Source of the DNA: DASXKD01 sp963806145
GTDB taxonomy: Bacteria; Actinomycetota; Actinomycetes; Streptosporangiales; Streptosporangiaceae
Direction: 5' to 3'
DNA length: 64,000 nt
Assembly: GCA_963806145.1 (NCBI GenBank)
Contig: CAWDXD010000014.1
Span: forward strand, 26,472-90,471
The notes under the pieces were generated by a model. It was given only the letters and a program-made list of their open reading frames with translations, was not told the DNA's origin and made no database searches. This document shows positions 42,425 through 51,836 of this stretch, in pieces. The position numbers were made by a program, and so were the translations under genes. Numbering within the stretch: the first letter of the stretch is position 1; the number at the start of each line of letters is the position of its first letter.

Positions 42425-43393
42425 TTAGCGCCTTCCCAGCAGCATCAGCGCGAGCAGTTCGAAGCACACGTGCGCGGCCGCGACCGAGGTGATCTCGGCG
42501 TGGTCGTAGGCGGGGGCAACCTCGACCACGTCCGCGCCGATCAGCGGCAGGCCGGCCAGGCCGCGCAGGATGCCGAGCAGTTCCCGTGAGGTGAGGCCGC
42601 CCGCCTCGGGGGTCCCGGTGCCCGGGGCGTGCGCCGGGTCGAGCACATCGATGTCGATGGACAGGTACAGCGGCGCGTCACCGACCCGCTCGCGGATCCG
42701 GGCGACGACGCCGTCGATGCCGATGCGCTCGATCTCCATCGCGTGCACGATGCGGAAGCCAAGCTCGGCGTCCTCGTCCAGGTCGCGCTGGGTGTAGAGC
42801 GGCCCGCGGATTCCCACGTGCATGCTGTGCTGCTCGGCGAACAGGCCCTCTTCCGCGGCGCGGCGGAACGGTGTGCCGTGGGTGAGCGGTGCCCCGAAAT
42901 AGGTCTGCCAGGTGTCCAGGTGCGCGTCGAAGTGCACCAGCGCGGGCGGGCCGAACCGCTGACTGGTGACGCGCAGCAGCGGGTAGGCGATCGTATGGTC
43001 GCCGCCGATGGCCAGCAGGTGGCCGGCTCCGTCGAGCAGCCCCGCCGCGGCGGCCTCGATCTGGGCCAGGGCCTCGGCGATGTCGAACGGGTTGCAGGCG
43101 ATGTCACCCGCGTCCGCCACCTGCTGCCCGGCCAGCGGGGACACCCCCAGTGCCGGGTGCCAGGGGCGGAGCAGCCGGGAGCCCTGGCGCACCGCGCTAG
43201 GGCCGAACCTGGCCCCCGGCCGGTAGGAGGTGCCGCTGTCGAACGGGACGCCGGCGACCGCCACGTCGCACCGGCTGACGTCGGTGCGCCAGGGCAGCAG
43301 CGCGAAGGTCGGCGGTCCGGCGAAGCGCGGGGTCCGGCTGGCGTCGATGGGCCCGCGTACCGCGTCGCGCGGCCCGTCGACCGGTTCGGTCAC
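42425..43393 (-). CDS. Agmatinase/ureohydrolase family protein
   Basis: 322-aa Mn-dependent ureohydrolase. Metal ligands are visible in AIGGDHTIAYP, HFDAHLDTWQ and SIDIDVLDPAHAPGTGTPEAGG, with SREL following. The product would cleave urea from agmatine, guanidinobutyrate, guanidinopropionate or a related guanidino compound; the substrate cannot be set by motif. The GTG at 43393 gives the family N-terminus (TEPVDGPRDA); the extension to 43606 is a shadow of the permease gene. It is second in an operon with an APC permease (31 nt gap), under apparent control of the divergent PucR protein. Confidence 0.88.
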   Translation of the reverse strand: MTEPVDGPRDAVRGPIDASRTPRFAGPPTFALLPWRTDVSRCDVAVAGVPFDSGTSYRPGARFGPSAVRQGSRLLRPWHPALGVSPLAGQQVADAGDIACNPFDIAEALAQIEAAAAGLLDGAGHLLAIGGDHTIAYPLLRVTSQRFGPPALVHFDAHLDTWQTYFGAPLTHGTPFRRAAEEGLFAEQHSMHVGIRGPLYTQRDLDEDAELGFRIVHAMEIERIGIDGVVARIRERVGDAPLYLSIDIDVLDPAHAPGTGTPEAGGLTSRELLGILRGLAGLPLIGADVVEVAPAYDHAEITSVAAAHVCFELLALMLLGRR

Positions 43394-43424
43394 CCGGCGC
43401 CCCCGAGCCGCCCGCCGCCCCCGT

Positions 43425-44903
43425 TCACCTGGCGTCCTCCGTGATGTACTCCGGCCCGGCTGTGGCGGCGCGCTGCAGCGCGGCCGGGCGCCGGACGTAG
43501 ACGATGGCCGTCGCCACCACGGCGACGAGCACGATGGCCAGTATCCAGGCCCAGAACACGTTGGCTGGCGCCGGCTGGCCCGGCTGGACGAACTCATACA
43601 CGCCATAGACCAGCACGACCGAGCCGATCAGCGGGATGAGCACGTGCTTGACCGGCCGGAACGCGGACCGGTTGGTGGCGAGCACCCAGACCGGCAGGGC
43701 GAAGTTCGCGAGCAGGTAGACGACCAGGATCGGCACGGTGCCGATGCCCGCCTCGTCGGAGAAGATCGCCACCGCGTTGCCGTGCATGGCGAAGTACGGC
43801 ACCACGACCAGGAGGACCAGCAGCCCGGTGTAGATGAGCACCGACGCCCAGGGGACCTTGGTCCGCGACACCGCGGCCATCCGAGGCGGCAGCAGCCCGG
43901 CCCGCGCGCCGTTGAAGGTGATCCGGGTCTGCGAGTTGGCCGCGGCGATGAAGCAGCCGAACGAACTGGTGAAGCCCACCAGGCCGATGAACCAGTCGAA
44001 CCACGGGCTGAAGTGCCGGGACAGGTCGAGGAACGGCGTCGCCTCGGCAAAGCTGCCGAGGAAGTTGACCCCGGCCACCGAGCCCTTCCAGTCGGCGTAC
44101 CCGGCCACCGCGGCCCAGCTGGACAGCACGTACAGGCCGGTGATGATGGCGACCGAGGTGAACACGGTGATCGGGATGTACCGCTTGGGATCCTTGGACT
44201 CCTCGGCCAGTGCGCCGGAGTTCTCCCAGCCGATGAAGCCGGAGACCGCCAGCGCGAATGTGAGGCCGACCAGGCCGTGCAGGCCGCCGGGGGAGCCGCC
44301 GGCCGAGTGGAACGGGGCGCCGAGGTGGCCGTGCGCGCGGATCAGCACGACAACAGACAGCACGATCAGCCCGAACGCCTCGCTGCAGAACATGATGAAC
44401 GACGCGCGGGCGGAGATGACCACGCCGCGCAGCAGCAGCGGCAGGGCCAGGGCCACGCCGCCGAGGGTCACCAGCAGCCAGCCGACGTTTCCCCAGCCGA
44501 ACAGCGAGGACACCCAGGACCCCATGAACACGACCACCGCGCCGACCGTGACCGGGTAGCAGATCATCAGCATGTAGTAGCTCACCCCGGCCAGCGCCTG
44601 GCCGGTCCTCGGCGCCCGGGCCCCGATGCCGCGGCCGATGAAGGTGACGAACGAGCCCGCGCTCGGGATCGACCTGGAGAACTCCGACATCGTGTTGCCG
44701 GTCGCCAGGATCGCGACGCCGGCGATCAGGAACGCCCAGGGCGTCATGGAGCCCATGGCGAACACGACCAGCGTGATCGCCAGGAAGATGCCCTCCACCG
44801 GGGCCAGGTTGGCCAGCGTCGAGGAGATCGTGTCGAACAGGGTGAGCGCACCGCGGGCCAGCTCGGTCTGGGGCGCACCGGCCTGCTCTTCGATAGTCGC
44901 CAT
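43425..44903 (-). CDS. APC superfamily amino acid/polyamine permease
   Basis: 492-aa transporter with about 12 membrane helices. The N-terminal motif is LTLFDTISSTLANLAPVEGIF. TM6 to TM8 carry FALAVSGFIGWENSGALAEE, the conserved GWENSGALAEESKDPKRYIP loop of the APC family. The start ATG at 44903 gives a 20-residue cytoplasmic leader. Paired with the ureohydrolase, it probably imports the guanidino compound or amino acid that enzyme degrades. Confidence 0.87.
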   Translation of the reverse strand: MATIEEQAGAPQTELARGALTLFDTISSTLANLAPVEGIFLAITLVVFAMGSMTPWAFLIAGVAILATGNTMSEFSRSIPSAGSFVTFIGRGIGARAPRTGQALAGVSYYMLMICYPVTVGAVVVFMGSWVSSLFGWGNVGWLLVTLGGVALALPLLLRGVVISARASFIMFCSEAFGLIVLSVVVLIRAHGHLGAPFHSAGGSPGGLHGLVGLTFALAVSGFIGWENSGALAEESKDPKRYIPITVFTSVAIITGLYVLSSWAAVAGYADWKGSVAGVNFLGSFAEATPFLDLSRHFSPWFDWFIGLVGFTSSFGCFIAAANSQTRITFNGARAGLLPPRMAAVSRTKVPWASVLIYTGLLVLLVVVPYFAMHGNAVAIFSDEAGIGTVPILVVYLLANFALPVWVLATNRSAFRPVKHVLIPLIGSVVLVYGVYEFVQPGQPAPANVFWAWILAIVLVAVVATAIVYVRRPAALQRAATAGPEYITEDAR

Positions 44904-45032
44904 CGCTGCCGTCCTCGCTGGGGTAGTGGGGTGCGTGCGGCGCGCCGGGCGCGCGCTGCCCGGTCCGTCCGGGCCTGAGCCGGGCGATGATCTTTCCAGG
45001 AGTATGGGCGCGCCGCCCCGGCCAGGCAACAG

Positions 45033-45071
45033 TGGTGCATACAAAAAAAGTCCAGCCCTTTGTGCGCACCA
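45033..45071. promoter_or_regulatory. Inverted-repeat operator candidate and PucR-gene promoter
   Basis: TGGTGCATACAAA (45033-45045) and TTTGTGCGCACCA (45059-45071) are inverted copies with two mismatches, 13 bp apart centre-free, in the divergent promoter region. The right copy overlaps a -35-like TTGTGC (45060-45065), 16 bp from TAGGCT (45082-45087), which ends seven bases before the PucR GTG. A run of seven A lies between the arms. Likely site for PucR-type autoregulation and control of the permease-ureohydrolase operon. Confidence 0.55.
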
Positions 45072-45094
45072 CAAGCGACGTTAGGCTGGGCCGC

Positions 45095-46624
45095 GTGTCA
45101 CAGGACGGTGTCATCCGGGTCGAGGACCTGCTGCGCTCCCCGGCGCTGCAGCTGCGGTTGATCGCCGGGGAGGCCGGCACGGCCCGGCGGGTGGCCTGGG
45201 CGCACGTCAGCGAGCTGGAGGATCCGACGCCCTGGCTGTTCGGATCCGAAATGATCATGACGACAGGAATCGCCGTGCCCCGCGCCGGCGAGCGGCAGCG
45301 CGCCTACCTGGAGCGGCTCGACGACGCCGGGGTCGCCTGTCTGGCGCTGTCCGAAGGCCTGATGGTGCCGCCGCTGACCAGGGCCTTCCTGGCCGCCGCG
45401 GGCGAACGCGGCTTCCCGGTGGTCGAGGTGCCCATCCCGGTGCCGTTCATGGCGATCTCCCAGCAGGTCGCCGCCGCCGCCGCGGGCGACATGGGGCAGC
45501 GGCTCAACGCCCAGCTCCAGGTGTTCGGGGCAGTCCAGTGGCTGGCCGCGGGGAACCTGTCCGCGCGGGAGATTTTCGCGCGGCTGGAGCGGCTGTCCGG
45601 GTACGCGCTGTACGCGTGCTCGATGCACCGGGGACCGCTGCTGGACGGGGTGCCGGTCCCGCCGCCGGAATGCGCGCACCTGATCCCCAGCGCGCCAAGC
45701 AGCCCGCCGACGGTGCCCGGGGGGTACGTGCTGCCGGTCTCCGGGCCCCGCGGCACGGTCGGCTACGTGCTCGCGCTGGAATCGCCGGATGCCGCCCCGG
45801 CGGGCGTGTCGGTGGTGCAGCACATCGCCACGGTGGCCGCGCTGCAGCTGTCGATGCTGGCACACGAGCGGGAGATGCTGCGCCGCGAAGGCGCGGAGAC
45901 GCTGGCCGAGATGCTGCAGGGGGTGCTGGACCGGCCGGTGGTGGTGAGGCGGCTGGCCGCGAAGGGGTTCGCCGGCGGCGCCGGGCTGCAACTGGCGGTG
46001 CTGCGGCCGCGCCAGGAAACGGCGGACGCGGACGCGGTGGCCGACGCGCTCGCCGACGCCGGGCTGCCGCACCTGACCCTGCGGCAGCAGGATGAGCTGG
46101 TCGTGCTGCTGCACGACGACGACCGGGCCCGGGCCGCCCTGACCGGCGCGCTGGCCGCCACGGTCGGGCTGAGCCGCCCGTTCCCGGCCGGCGCGTCTGT
46201 GGCCGTGGCCAGGCGGGAGGCCCAGTGGGCCCTCGACCGTGCCGCGGAAGCCGGCCGGGACGTGGTCAGCTACGGCGCCGACCGCACCGAGCGGTGGCTG
46301 ACCAGCGACTCCGCGGATCTGCGCGCGCTGGTGGAGCAGGTGCTCGGCGCGGTGATTGGTTACGATGCGGCGCACGCCGGCGACCTGGTCAGCTCGGTGC
46401 GGGTCTGGCTGGAACACGACAGGCAGACCGGGCGGGCCGCCCGCGCGCTGCACATCCATCCGAATACGCTGCTCTACCGGGTACGCCGGTTCGAGCAGGT
46501 CAGCGGCTGCTCGCTCGCCTCGACCGAGTCCCTGGCCGAGGTCTGGCTGGCACTGCGGGCGACGGCCGCGGTCCCCGATGTCGCGCACCGGCCCTCCGCC
46601 GGCTTAGGCTTCCAGGATTCATAA
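45095..46624 (+). CDS. PucR family transcriptional regulator
   Basis: 509-aa activator-type regulator. The PucR N-terminal domain covers IRVEDLLRSPALQLRLIAGEAG to FPVVEVPIPVPFMAISQQV. A GGDEF-like middle domain follows, then a C-terminal HTH_30 (LEHDRQTGRAARALHIHPNTLLYRVRRFEQVSG). Members of this family control purine, amino acid or guanidino-compound catabolism. The GTG at 45095 is favoured by the family start and the nearby promoter; no ribosome site is present, so the mRNA may be leaderless. Divergent from the permease-ureohydrolase operon. Confidence 0.88.
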   Translation: MSQDGVIRVEDLLRSPALQLRLIAGEAGTARRVAWAHVSELEDPTPWLFGSEMIMTTGIAVPRAGERQRAYLERLDDAGVACLALSEGLMVPPLTRAFLAAAGERGFPVVEVPIPVPFMAISQQVAAAAAGDMGQRLNAQLQVFGAVQWLAAGNLSAREIFARLERLSGYALYACSMHRGPLLDGVPVPPPECAHLIPSAPSSPPTVPGGYVLPVSGPRGTVGYVLALESPDAAPAGVSVVQHIATVAALQLSMLAHEREMLRREGAETLAEMLQGVLDRPVVVRRLAAKGFAGGAGLQLAVLRPRQETADADAVADALADAGLPHLTLRQQDELVVLLHDDDRARAALTGALAATVGLSRPFPAGASVAVARREAQWALDRAAEAGRDVVSYGADRTERWLTSDSADLRALVEQVLGAVIGYDAAHAGDLVSSVRVWLEHDRQTGRAARALHIHPNTLLYRVRRFEQVSGCSLASTESLAEVWLALRATAAVPDVAHRPSAGLGFQDS

Positions 46625-46747
46625 CGCCGGCCTGGCCGCACCGGGCAAGCTACGGCGGGCCCCCACCGGGGAACCCAGCCGGGCGCGTGGCCCGTAGCGG
46701 GACAGGGCCTGAGCCTGGGCTGCGGCCCACGGCGCGAGGAGGGGCAG

Positions 46748-47248
46748 ATGACAGCACCCGGCAGCGCGCGGCCCTTCGTGCCCGCCGACTTCCCGGTCCC
46801 CGGCGAACTGGTCACCGCGCAGTTCCGCCTGGAGCCGCTCGGGCCGCAGCACAACGAGGGCGACTACGAGGCCTGGACCTCGAGCATGGCGCACATCAGG
46901 GCGACGCCGGGGTTTGTCGGCCGGTCGTGGCCCACGGAAATGACGCCCGAGGAGAACCTCGGCGACCTGCGGCAGCACGCCGAGGACTTCGCGGGGCGGA
47001 CCGGATTCACCTACACGGTCCTGGACCCAGGTGGGCGCGTCGTGGGTTGCGTCTACATCTATCCCACGAAGGATCATGCCGCGGGCGTGGCCAAGGTGGA
47101 GTCCTGGGTCCGCGCCGACCGCGCCGAATTGGACGTGCCGCTGCACGATGCGGTCTCCGCATGGCTCGCGGCGACATGGCCGTTCCCTGAGGTCCGCTAC
47201 GCGCCGCGGGCCGCGGGTGGCGGCGGGGATGCGGGAGCGGGAGCCTAG
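46748..47248 (+). CDS. GNAT family acetyltransferase-like protein
   Basis: 166-aa protein with a GNAT-like core: FRLEPLGPQHNEGDYEAWTSS, then FAGRTGFTYTVLDPGGRVVGCVYIYPTKD. The acetyl-CoA loop is degenerate (VESWVRADRAELDVPLHDAV), so activity is uncertain. Strong ribosome site GAGGAGGGG before the ATG at 46748. The next gene starts within 5 nt of its stop. Confidence 0.75.
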   Translation: MTAPGSARPFVPADFPVPGELVTAQFRLEPLGPQHNEGDYEAWTSSMAHIRATPGFVGRSWPTEMTPEENLGDLRQHAEDFAGRTGFTYTVLDPGGRVVGCVYIYPTKDHAAGVAKVESWVRADRAELDVPLHDAVSAWLAATWPFPEVRYAPRAAGGGGDAGAGA

Positions 47249-47252
47249 GAAC

Positions 47253-48005
47253 ATGCCCGGGGACCCGCCGGCCGCCGGAGCGGAACTGCTGGTCGCGGCG
47301 GAGGAGATCATCGCCGCGGCGGCCGCCGCCGGGGCCACGGTCCGCCTGCTTGGCGGGATCGCCGTGTTCCAGCTCGCGCCCTCGTCCCGCACCGCGCCGC
47401 TGGCGCGGCCGTACCACGACTACGACGTGGTGGTGCCGTCCCGCCACCGGGCCGCTGCCGCCCGGGTCTTCCGCGACGCCGGCTACTCAGAGGACCAGCA
47501 GTTCAACGCGCTGCACGGCGCCCAGCGGATGATCTTCGCGGCACCCCGTGGCTTCGTGGTCGACGTACTGGTGGGCACGTTCCAGATGTGCCACCGCCTC
47601 GATCTCGGCCGCGACCTGCCGGCCAGCGGGCTCACGATCCACCCCGCGGACCTGCTGCTCACCAAGCTGCAGATCGTGCAGATCGAGGAGAAGGACCTGC
47701 TGGACGCCGTGGCGCTGCTGCTCGACCTGCCCCCGGACGGGACGCCGGCGGGGATCGAGGCCACCCGTTTCGCCGCGCCGCTGGCCGGTGACTGGGGCTT
47801 CCACCACACCGTGGAGCGCAACCTCCCCAAGGTCGTCGAGTGCGCCCGCGCCCGGCTCGGCAGCGACCAGGCGCAGGCCGTGGCCGCCAGCGCGGACCGG
47901 CTGCGGCAGGCGATGGAGGCCGCTCCGAAGTCGGTCCGGTGGAAGATGCGCGCCCGGGTCGGCGAGAAGGTCACCTGGTACGAACTCCCCGAGGAAACCG
48001 GCTGA
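47253..48005 (+). CDS. Nucleotidyltransferase-fold protein
   Basis: 250-aa protein with a minimal nucleotidyltransferase pattern: LLGGIAVFQL, then DYDVVV as the acidic metal-binding pair, and FVVDVLVG as the third acidic strand. These resemble stand-alone transferases related to AbiEii or aminoglycoside nucleotidyltransferases. Substrate unknown. The ATG at 47253 is chosen; ATG 47229 is also open and overlaps the GNAT gene by 20 nt. Probably cotranscribed with the GNAT gene. Confidence 0.65.
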   Translation: MPGDPPAAGAELLVAAEEIIAAAAAAGATVRLLGGIAVFQLAPSSRTAPLARPYHDYDVVVPSRHRAAAARVFRDAGYSEDQQFNALHGAQRMIFAAPRGFVVDVLVGTFQMCHRLDLGRDLPASGLTIHPADLLLTKLQIVQIEEKDLLDAVALLLDLPPDGTPAGIEATRFAAPLAGDWGFHHTVERNLPKVVECARARLGSDQAQAVAASADRLRQAMEAAPKSVRWKMRARVGEKVTWYELPEETG

Positions 48006-48116
48006 GACCGTACCCGGCGGCACCAGCATCCGCTGCGGCCATCTCCGGCCGGCGTGTTATCTCCGGCGGGTCGCCGGCCAAGACTCCGGTGGCGGACACA
48101 GAGGAGAAGGGTAGGC

Positions 48117-48758
48117 ATGACCGACGACGCGGCTGAGCGCTTCGAGTTGCTCTACCGTCGGCACTTTCGCGCGGTCCTCCGCTACACGCTGGCCAGGGTT
48201 GAGCCGGAGGCCGCGAAGGACGCCACCGCGGAGACCTTCCTCATCGCGTGGCGGCGGCTTTCCCATGTGCCGGACGATCCGGCCCCATGGCTGTTCGCCG
48301 TCGCCAGGAAGGTGATCGCGGGCCAGCTCCGCTCCCGTTCCCGGCGGGAAGCACTGCGCGCACGGCTCGAGGTGACGAGGGCGGAGGAAGCCGGCTCCGG
48401 CGAGATCGGCGAAGAGGTAGCAGAGCGTGCGGCCGTGCTGACGGCATTCGCCCGGCTCAGTGAGAACGACCGTGAGGTGCTCATGCTCGTCGCCTGGGAA
48501 GGGCTCAGCTCGAAGGCAGCGGCCGACGTGCTCGGGGTGACCCGGTTCGCGTTCGGCGTGCGGCTGCAACGGGCACGGCGGCGCCTTTCGGCGGCCCTGG
48601 CGGCAGCCGAGCCCGCGGGCCACGCTGACCTGCCCATCCGGCCCGGCCACCGCGAACCACCGTCGCCGGGACGCCGTTACCCCAGCTCACACGCTGGGGA
48701 CCCGCGTTCACCCGGACCGGATTCCAGGCCGCTCTCCTCGCCGAGGGAGGTGCGCTGA
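48117..48758 (+). CDS. ECF sigma factor
   Basis: 213-aa extracytoplasmic-function sigma factor. Sigma2 covers FELLYRRHFRAVLRYTLARV, DATAETFLIAWRRLSHVPDDPAPWLFAVARKVI; sigma4 covers LTAFARLSENDREVLMLVAWEGLSSKAAADVLGVT and RLQRARRRL. The C-terminal ~35 residues are Pro/Arg-rich. The ATG at 48117 follows GGAGAAGGG. The stop is one base from the next gene, whose product is a membrane-anchored partner, the usual arrangement of a sigma and its regulator. Confidence 0.9.
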   Translation: MTDDAAERFELLYRRHFRAVLRYTLARVEPEAAKDATAETFLIAWRRLSHVPDDPAPWLFAVARKVIAGQLRSRSRREALRARLEVTRAEEAGSGEIGEEVAERAAVLTAFARLSENDREVLMLVAWEGLSSKAAADVLGVTRFAFGVRLQRARRRLSAALAAAEPAGHADLPIRPGHREPPSPGRRYPSSHAGDPRSPGPDSRPLSSPREVR

Positions 48759-48759
48759 C

Positions 48760-49806
48760 GTGCCCACTTGCGATGAACTTGACCGGCTCGCCGCGGCTCG
48801 CCCGCGGATTCTGCGGCGGACCGAGGCGGTTATGGACCAGGCCGAAGAGGATCGCCTGCTCCATCAGATTCTCGCCAGCGCCACAGCGCCCCGGCAGGCT
48901 CGCGGCAGAACCCTGGGCCGTGGCCTGGTCAGCCCGCGCCGGGCCGGGCTGCTGGCGGCGGGTATTGGCCTGATCGCCGCCGCCGTGGCTGTGGCCGTCG
49001 TGCTGGCCTCCGGAACCACGACGGTGCCCAGTGGCCCTCCCGCTGCTGCCCGCCATGGTCCTGCGGCACGAACCGCCCGGCAGGTGCTGCTCGCCGCGGC
49101 TTTGACCGCAGCAGCGGCGCCCGAAGGCTCCGGCAAGTACTGGTATGTCAAGGACACCCAGTCCCTGCAAGGCAGGGTCTACAGCGTGGAAACCTGGACC
49201 CCGCTGCACGGCCGTACCTGGGTGAGAGGCAACAAGATGCCCGGTGCTCCCGTAGGCAAACTGATCCCGGACGTGGCCGGGACGGCGGGCCAATTCTCGC
49301 TGGCCGACTCGGACGTACTCCTGCGTGAGCTTGAAGGCCTGCCGCCGCGGATGTACCGCATCGGGGGCATGCACTTCAAGCACTACCGAGTGCCGCCTGG
49401 CCTGGTGACGCTCGCCCAGCTGAGCCGGCTGCCGACCAGCCCGGCCGCGCTGCTGGCCTGGATCACCGGCTTCGATCGGAAGTCCGCCCGGGAGAACGGC
49501 GCCTCCGCTGCCGGGCGCGTCGGAGTGTTCGAATCGCTTACCTATCTGGTTGCCACGCTGCCCGCCCCGCCGCAGGTCCGCGCCGCTGCCTTCCGTACCA
49601 TGGCGGCGATGCCCGGCGTCACCAGCCTCGGCCCGGTCCACGGGGGCCAGGGCCTGCGGTTCCCTCTTGGCCCGCAGCTGTCCGCCACTGTTGTCGTCGA
49701 TCCAGCGACGTCACGGGTACGGGACACCCTCACCGTTGTAGGTGTGGGTGGCGAGGTTAGCAGCGACTCGGTCAGTGCCAAGTGGACGAACCGGCTGCCC
49801 AAGTGA
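48760..49806 (+). CDS. CU044_5270-type membrane protein, possible anti-sigma partner
   Basis: 348-aa protein. A cytoplasmic ~60-residue N-terminus (CDELDRLAAARPRILRRTEA) precedes one membrane helix (AGLLAAGIGLIAAAVAVAVVLA, residues ~63-83) and a ~250-residue extracellular domain. The external domain has GKYWYVKDTQSLQGRVYSVETW and a late DPATSRVRDTLTV, the pattern of actinobacterial CU044_5270 proteins that sit beside ECF sigma genes. The anti-sigma role is inferred from topology and position; no zinc-type ZAS motif is visible. The GTG at 48760 follows GGGAGG. Confidence 0.75.
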   Translation: MPTCDELDRLAAARPRILRRTEAVMDQAEEDRLLHQILASATAPRQARGRTLGRGLVSPRRAGLLAAGIGLIAAAVAVAVVLASGTTTVPSGPPAAARHGPAARTARQVLLAAALTAAAAPEGSGKYWYVKDTQSLQGRVYSVETWTPLHGRTWVRGNKMPGAPVGKLIPDVAGTAGQFSLADSDVLLRELEGLPPRMYRIGGMHFKHYRVPPGLVTLAQLSRLPTSPAALLAWITGFDRKSARENGASAAGRVGVFESLTYLVATLPAPPQVRAAAFRTMAAMPGVTSLGPVHGGQGLRFPLGPQLSATVVVDPATSRVRDTLTVVGVGGEVSSDSVSAKWTNRLPK

Positions 49807-49823
49807 GCCGCGAGGAGATCCCG

Positions 49824-51836
49824 ATGCGCAATCGCCCGCCGTGTCCTGTCGCACCGGTGCCTGGCTCGTTCCGTCGGCCTCCTTGGTGGCGGCCCGGTGC
49901 TCGTGCTGCCCTTGCCACGGGAGCCGTCCTGGTGCTTGCCGCCATTGCCCCGCCCGCGCTGGCCGCGCCGGGCCTCAGGCTCGCCACGGCGGTTCCGTCC
50001 AGGCTGAGGTCCCTGGCCGTCTCCGGGTCGCCTGCCAGTGCCGCCTCAGCAACCGGCCGATACCTGCAACGGCCGGAGGCTGGCAGCCGGGCGGTCCTGT
50101 GGGAGCAGACGGACGGGCACCGGTACACCATGCCGGCCGTGGCTGCGCCGCACGCCGGCTGGGCGCCCGCGTCCGGTACGCGGCCAGCGGCGCGGGCGCA
50201 GCCCACGCTGCGGCTCAAGGTGACGGGCCTGGCCGGCCAGCCAGCCAGCAACGTGCATGTGGTGCTGATGAACACCGACAACGCGGGCCTGGACCCGGCA
50301 CCACTGTCGGTGAACGGCACTGCGCGGGTCACCGTCCCGGCGGGCGATTACAGCTTGTTCGCGCTCTTCGTGGACTTCAATGCGAAGGGCAATGCCGTGG
50401 CCTTCCACTGCGTCGTCCGGGACGACTTCCGGGTCACGGCGGCGGGTGCCACCGTGACCGTTGCGGAACGCAGCGCGAGTTCGCCGATCTCGGTCGCCAC
50501 TCCCCGCCCGGCGGGCGGGGAGGAACTGGAGACCGTGTTCTTCCGTGGTAGCAAGGCAGGCGGAGGCACTGGAACCGGGCTGATCCTTACGCCGCCCTAC
50601 CTGCTGCCCACCTACATCAGCCCGCAGCCCGCGCCCAAGGTCGGTCAGCTGCGTTACCTGGAGCGCTGGTCCGGCGCGGCATCTAGTGGCCGCTACTGGT
50701 ACGACACGGCGTTCGGGTTCCCTGACATTCCGCCCAGTGAGCACTTCGTGGTGCACAGCAGCCAGGTCGCGGCCATCCACGAGCACTTCTTCACCGACAA
50801 CCTCTCGCCCGGTCTGGGACTCTGGATGGAGGAACCCTGCGACCCCGCAACGGCGTGCGGCGGGTACAGCAATGTCTCGGCGCTGGTGAACTTCTCCGCT
50901 CCGCAGGTCGCGGACATGCCTGGCAACCTGACCGTCTACCTGGGTACCGCCAGCGGCGACCAGTGGGTGTCGGCCGTCCAGACACCCGACTCCACCTTCC
51001 TGGTTGCCGACCCGCGCACGTTCCTGGCCGGGCACAGCTACTCGGTGGACTGGGCGCACGGGCCGCTCGCCGCCGGCCTTGGCCAGCACAGCGGGCCCTG
51101 GCAGTGCCAGGCCTGCACCGCGGGCCGAACCCTGTCGCTGAACTTCAGTTCGCTCGGCGATAGCGATCCGAGCCATTTCGTGCCGCCCGTCCAGGACCAG
51201 CGTCTGCAGCCGTACGCTCACTTCACGCTCTACCGCAACGGCACCAAGCTGGTGAGCCTCGGCAAGGCGAGCGGTGCCGCGGTACACGTCCCGGCCGGTG
51301 CGGCCAGCTACCGCGCGGTGCTGAACGTCAGCCTGGCCCACGATGCGGGGTTCAGCCAGTCCAGCCGGAGCCACACCGAACTGACCGTGCGGTACATGCC
51401 CGGTGCCGGGCCCGCGCTTCCCGCCGCGGACATCTGCTCCGGGCAGTCGGCGGCCACCCCGTGCCGGATGCTGCCCGCGCTGACGCTCGGCTATCAGCTG
51501 GCCACCAGCGAGGCCAACACCAGCAACGCGGCAACGCAGGTGCTGCACCTCCGGGTCGGTCATCTGAGCTACGACGGCGTCGGCTCACACGCCGCCATCA
51601 GGTCGGCGGCGGTATGGGTGTCATTCGACGGCGGAAGGTCCTGGCGGCGGGCGACCGTGAGGGGTTCTGACGGACGGTACACGGCGACCTGGCCGAACCC
51701 CGCGTCCGCGGCATTCACTAGCCCGGACCTCAGGGTGACGGCGTCCGACTCCATCGGTGGCTCGATCACCCAGACCATTACCAGCGCCTACACCATCGCC
51801 GCCGTCGGCAACGGCGCCGGTGGCAGCCGGGGTTGA
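49824..51836 (+). CDS. Large secreted protein of unknown function
   Basis: 670-aa exported protein. The N-terminus has RRPPWWRPGARAALATGAVLVLAAIAPPALAA-like signal features, with cleavage expected near residue 48. The mature part is rich in beta-strand patterns: LRLKVTGLAGQPASNVHVVL and VTVPAGDYSLFALFVDF resemble carboxypeptidase-regulatory-like folds, and the C-terminus WVSFDGGRSWRRATV is an Ig-like tail seen on actinobacterial subtilases. No protease triad is visible. The ATG at 49824 follows GAGGAG and is 17 nt after the membrane protein gene, so it belongs to the sigma operon and may be its output. Confidence 0.72.
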   Translation: MRNRPPCPVAPVPGSFRRPPWWRPGARAALATGAVLVLAAIAPPALAAPGLRLATAVPSRLRSLAVSGSPASAASATGRYLQRPEAGSRAVLWEQTDGHRYTMPAVAAPHAGWAPASGTRPAARAQPTLRLKVTGLAGQPASNVHVVLMNTDNAGLDPAPLSVNGTARVTVPAGDYSLFALFVDFNAKGNAVAFHCVVRDDFRVTAAGATVTVAERSASSPISVATPRPAGGEELETVFFRGSKAGGGTGTGLILTPPYLLPTYISPQPAPKVGQLRYLERWSGAASSGRYWYDTAFGFPDIPPSEHFVVHSSQVAAIHEHFFTDNLSPGLGLWMEEPCDPATACGGYSNVSALVNFSAPQVADMPGNLTVYLGTASGDQWVSAVQTPDSTFLVADPRTFLAGHSYSVDWAHGPLAAGLGQHSGPWQCQACTAGRTLSLNFSSLGDSDPSHFVPPVQDQRLQPYAHFTLYRNGTKLVSLGKASGAAVHVPAGAASYRAVLNVSLAHDAGFSQSSRSHTELTVRYMPGAGPALPAADICSGQSAATPCRMLPALTLGYQLATSEANTSNAATQVLHLRVGHLSYDGVGSHAAIRSAAVWVSFDGGRSWRRATVRGSDGRYTATWPNPASAAFTSPDLRVTASDSIGGSITQTITSAYTIAAVGNGAGGSRG

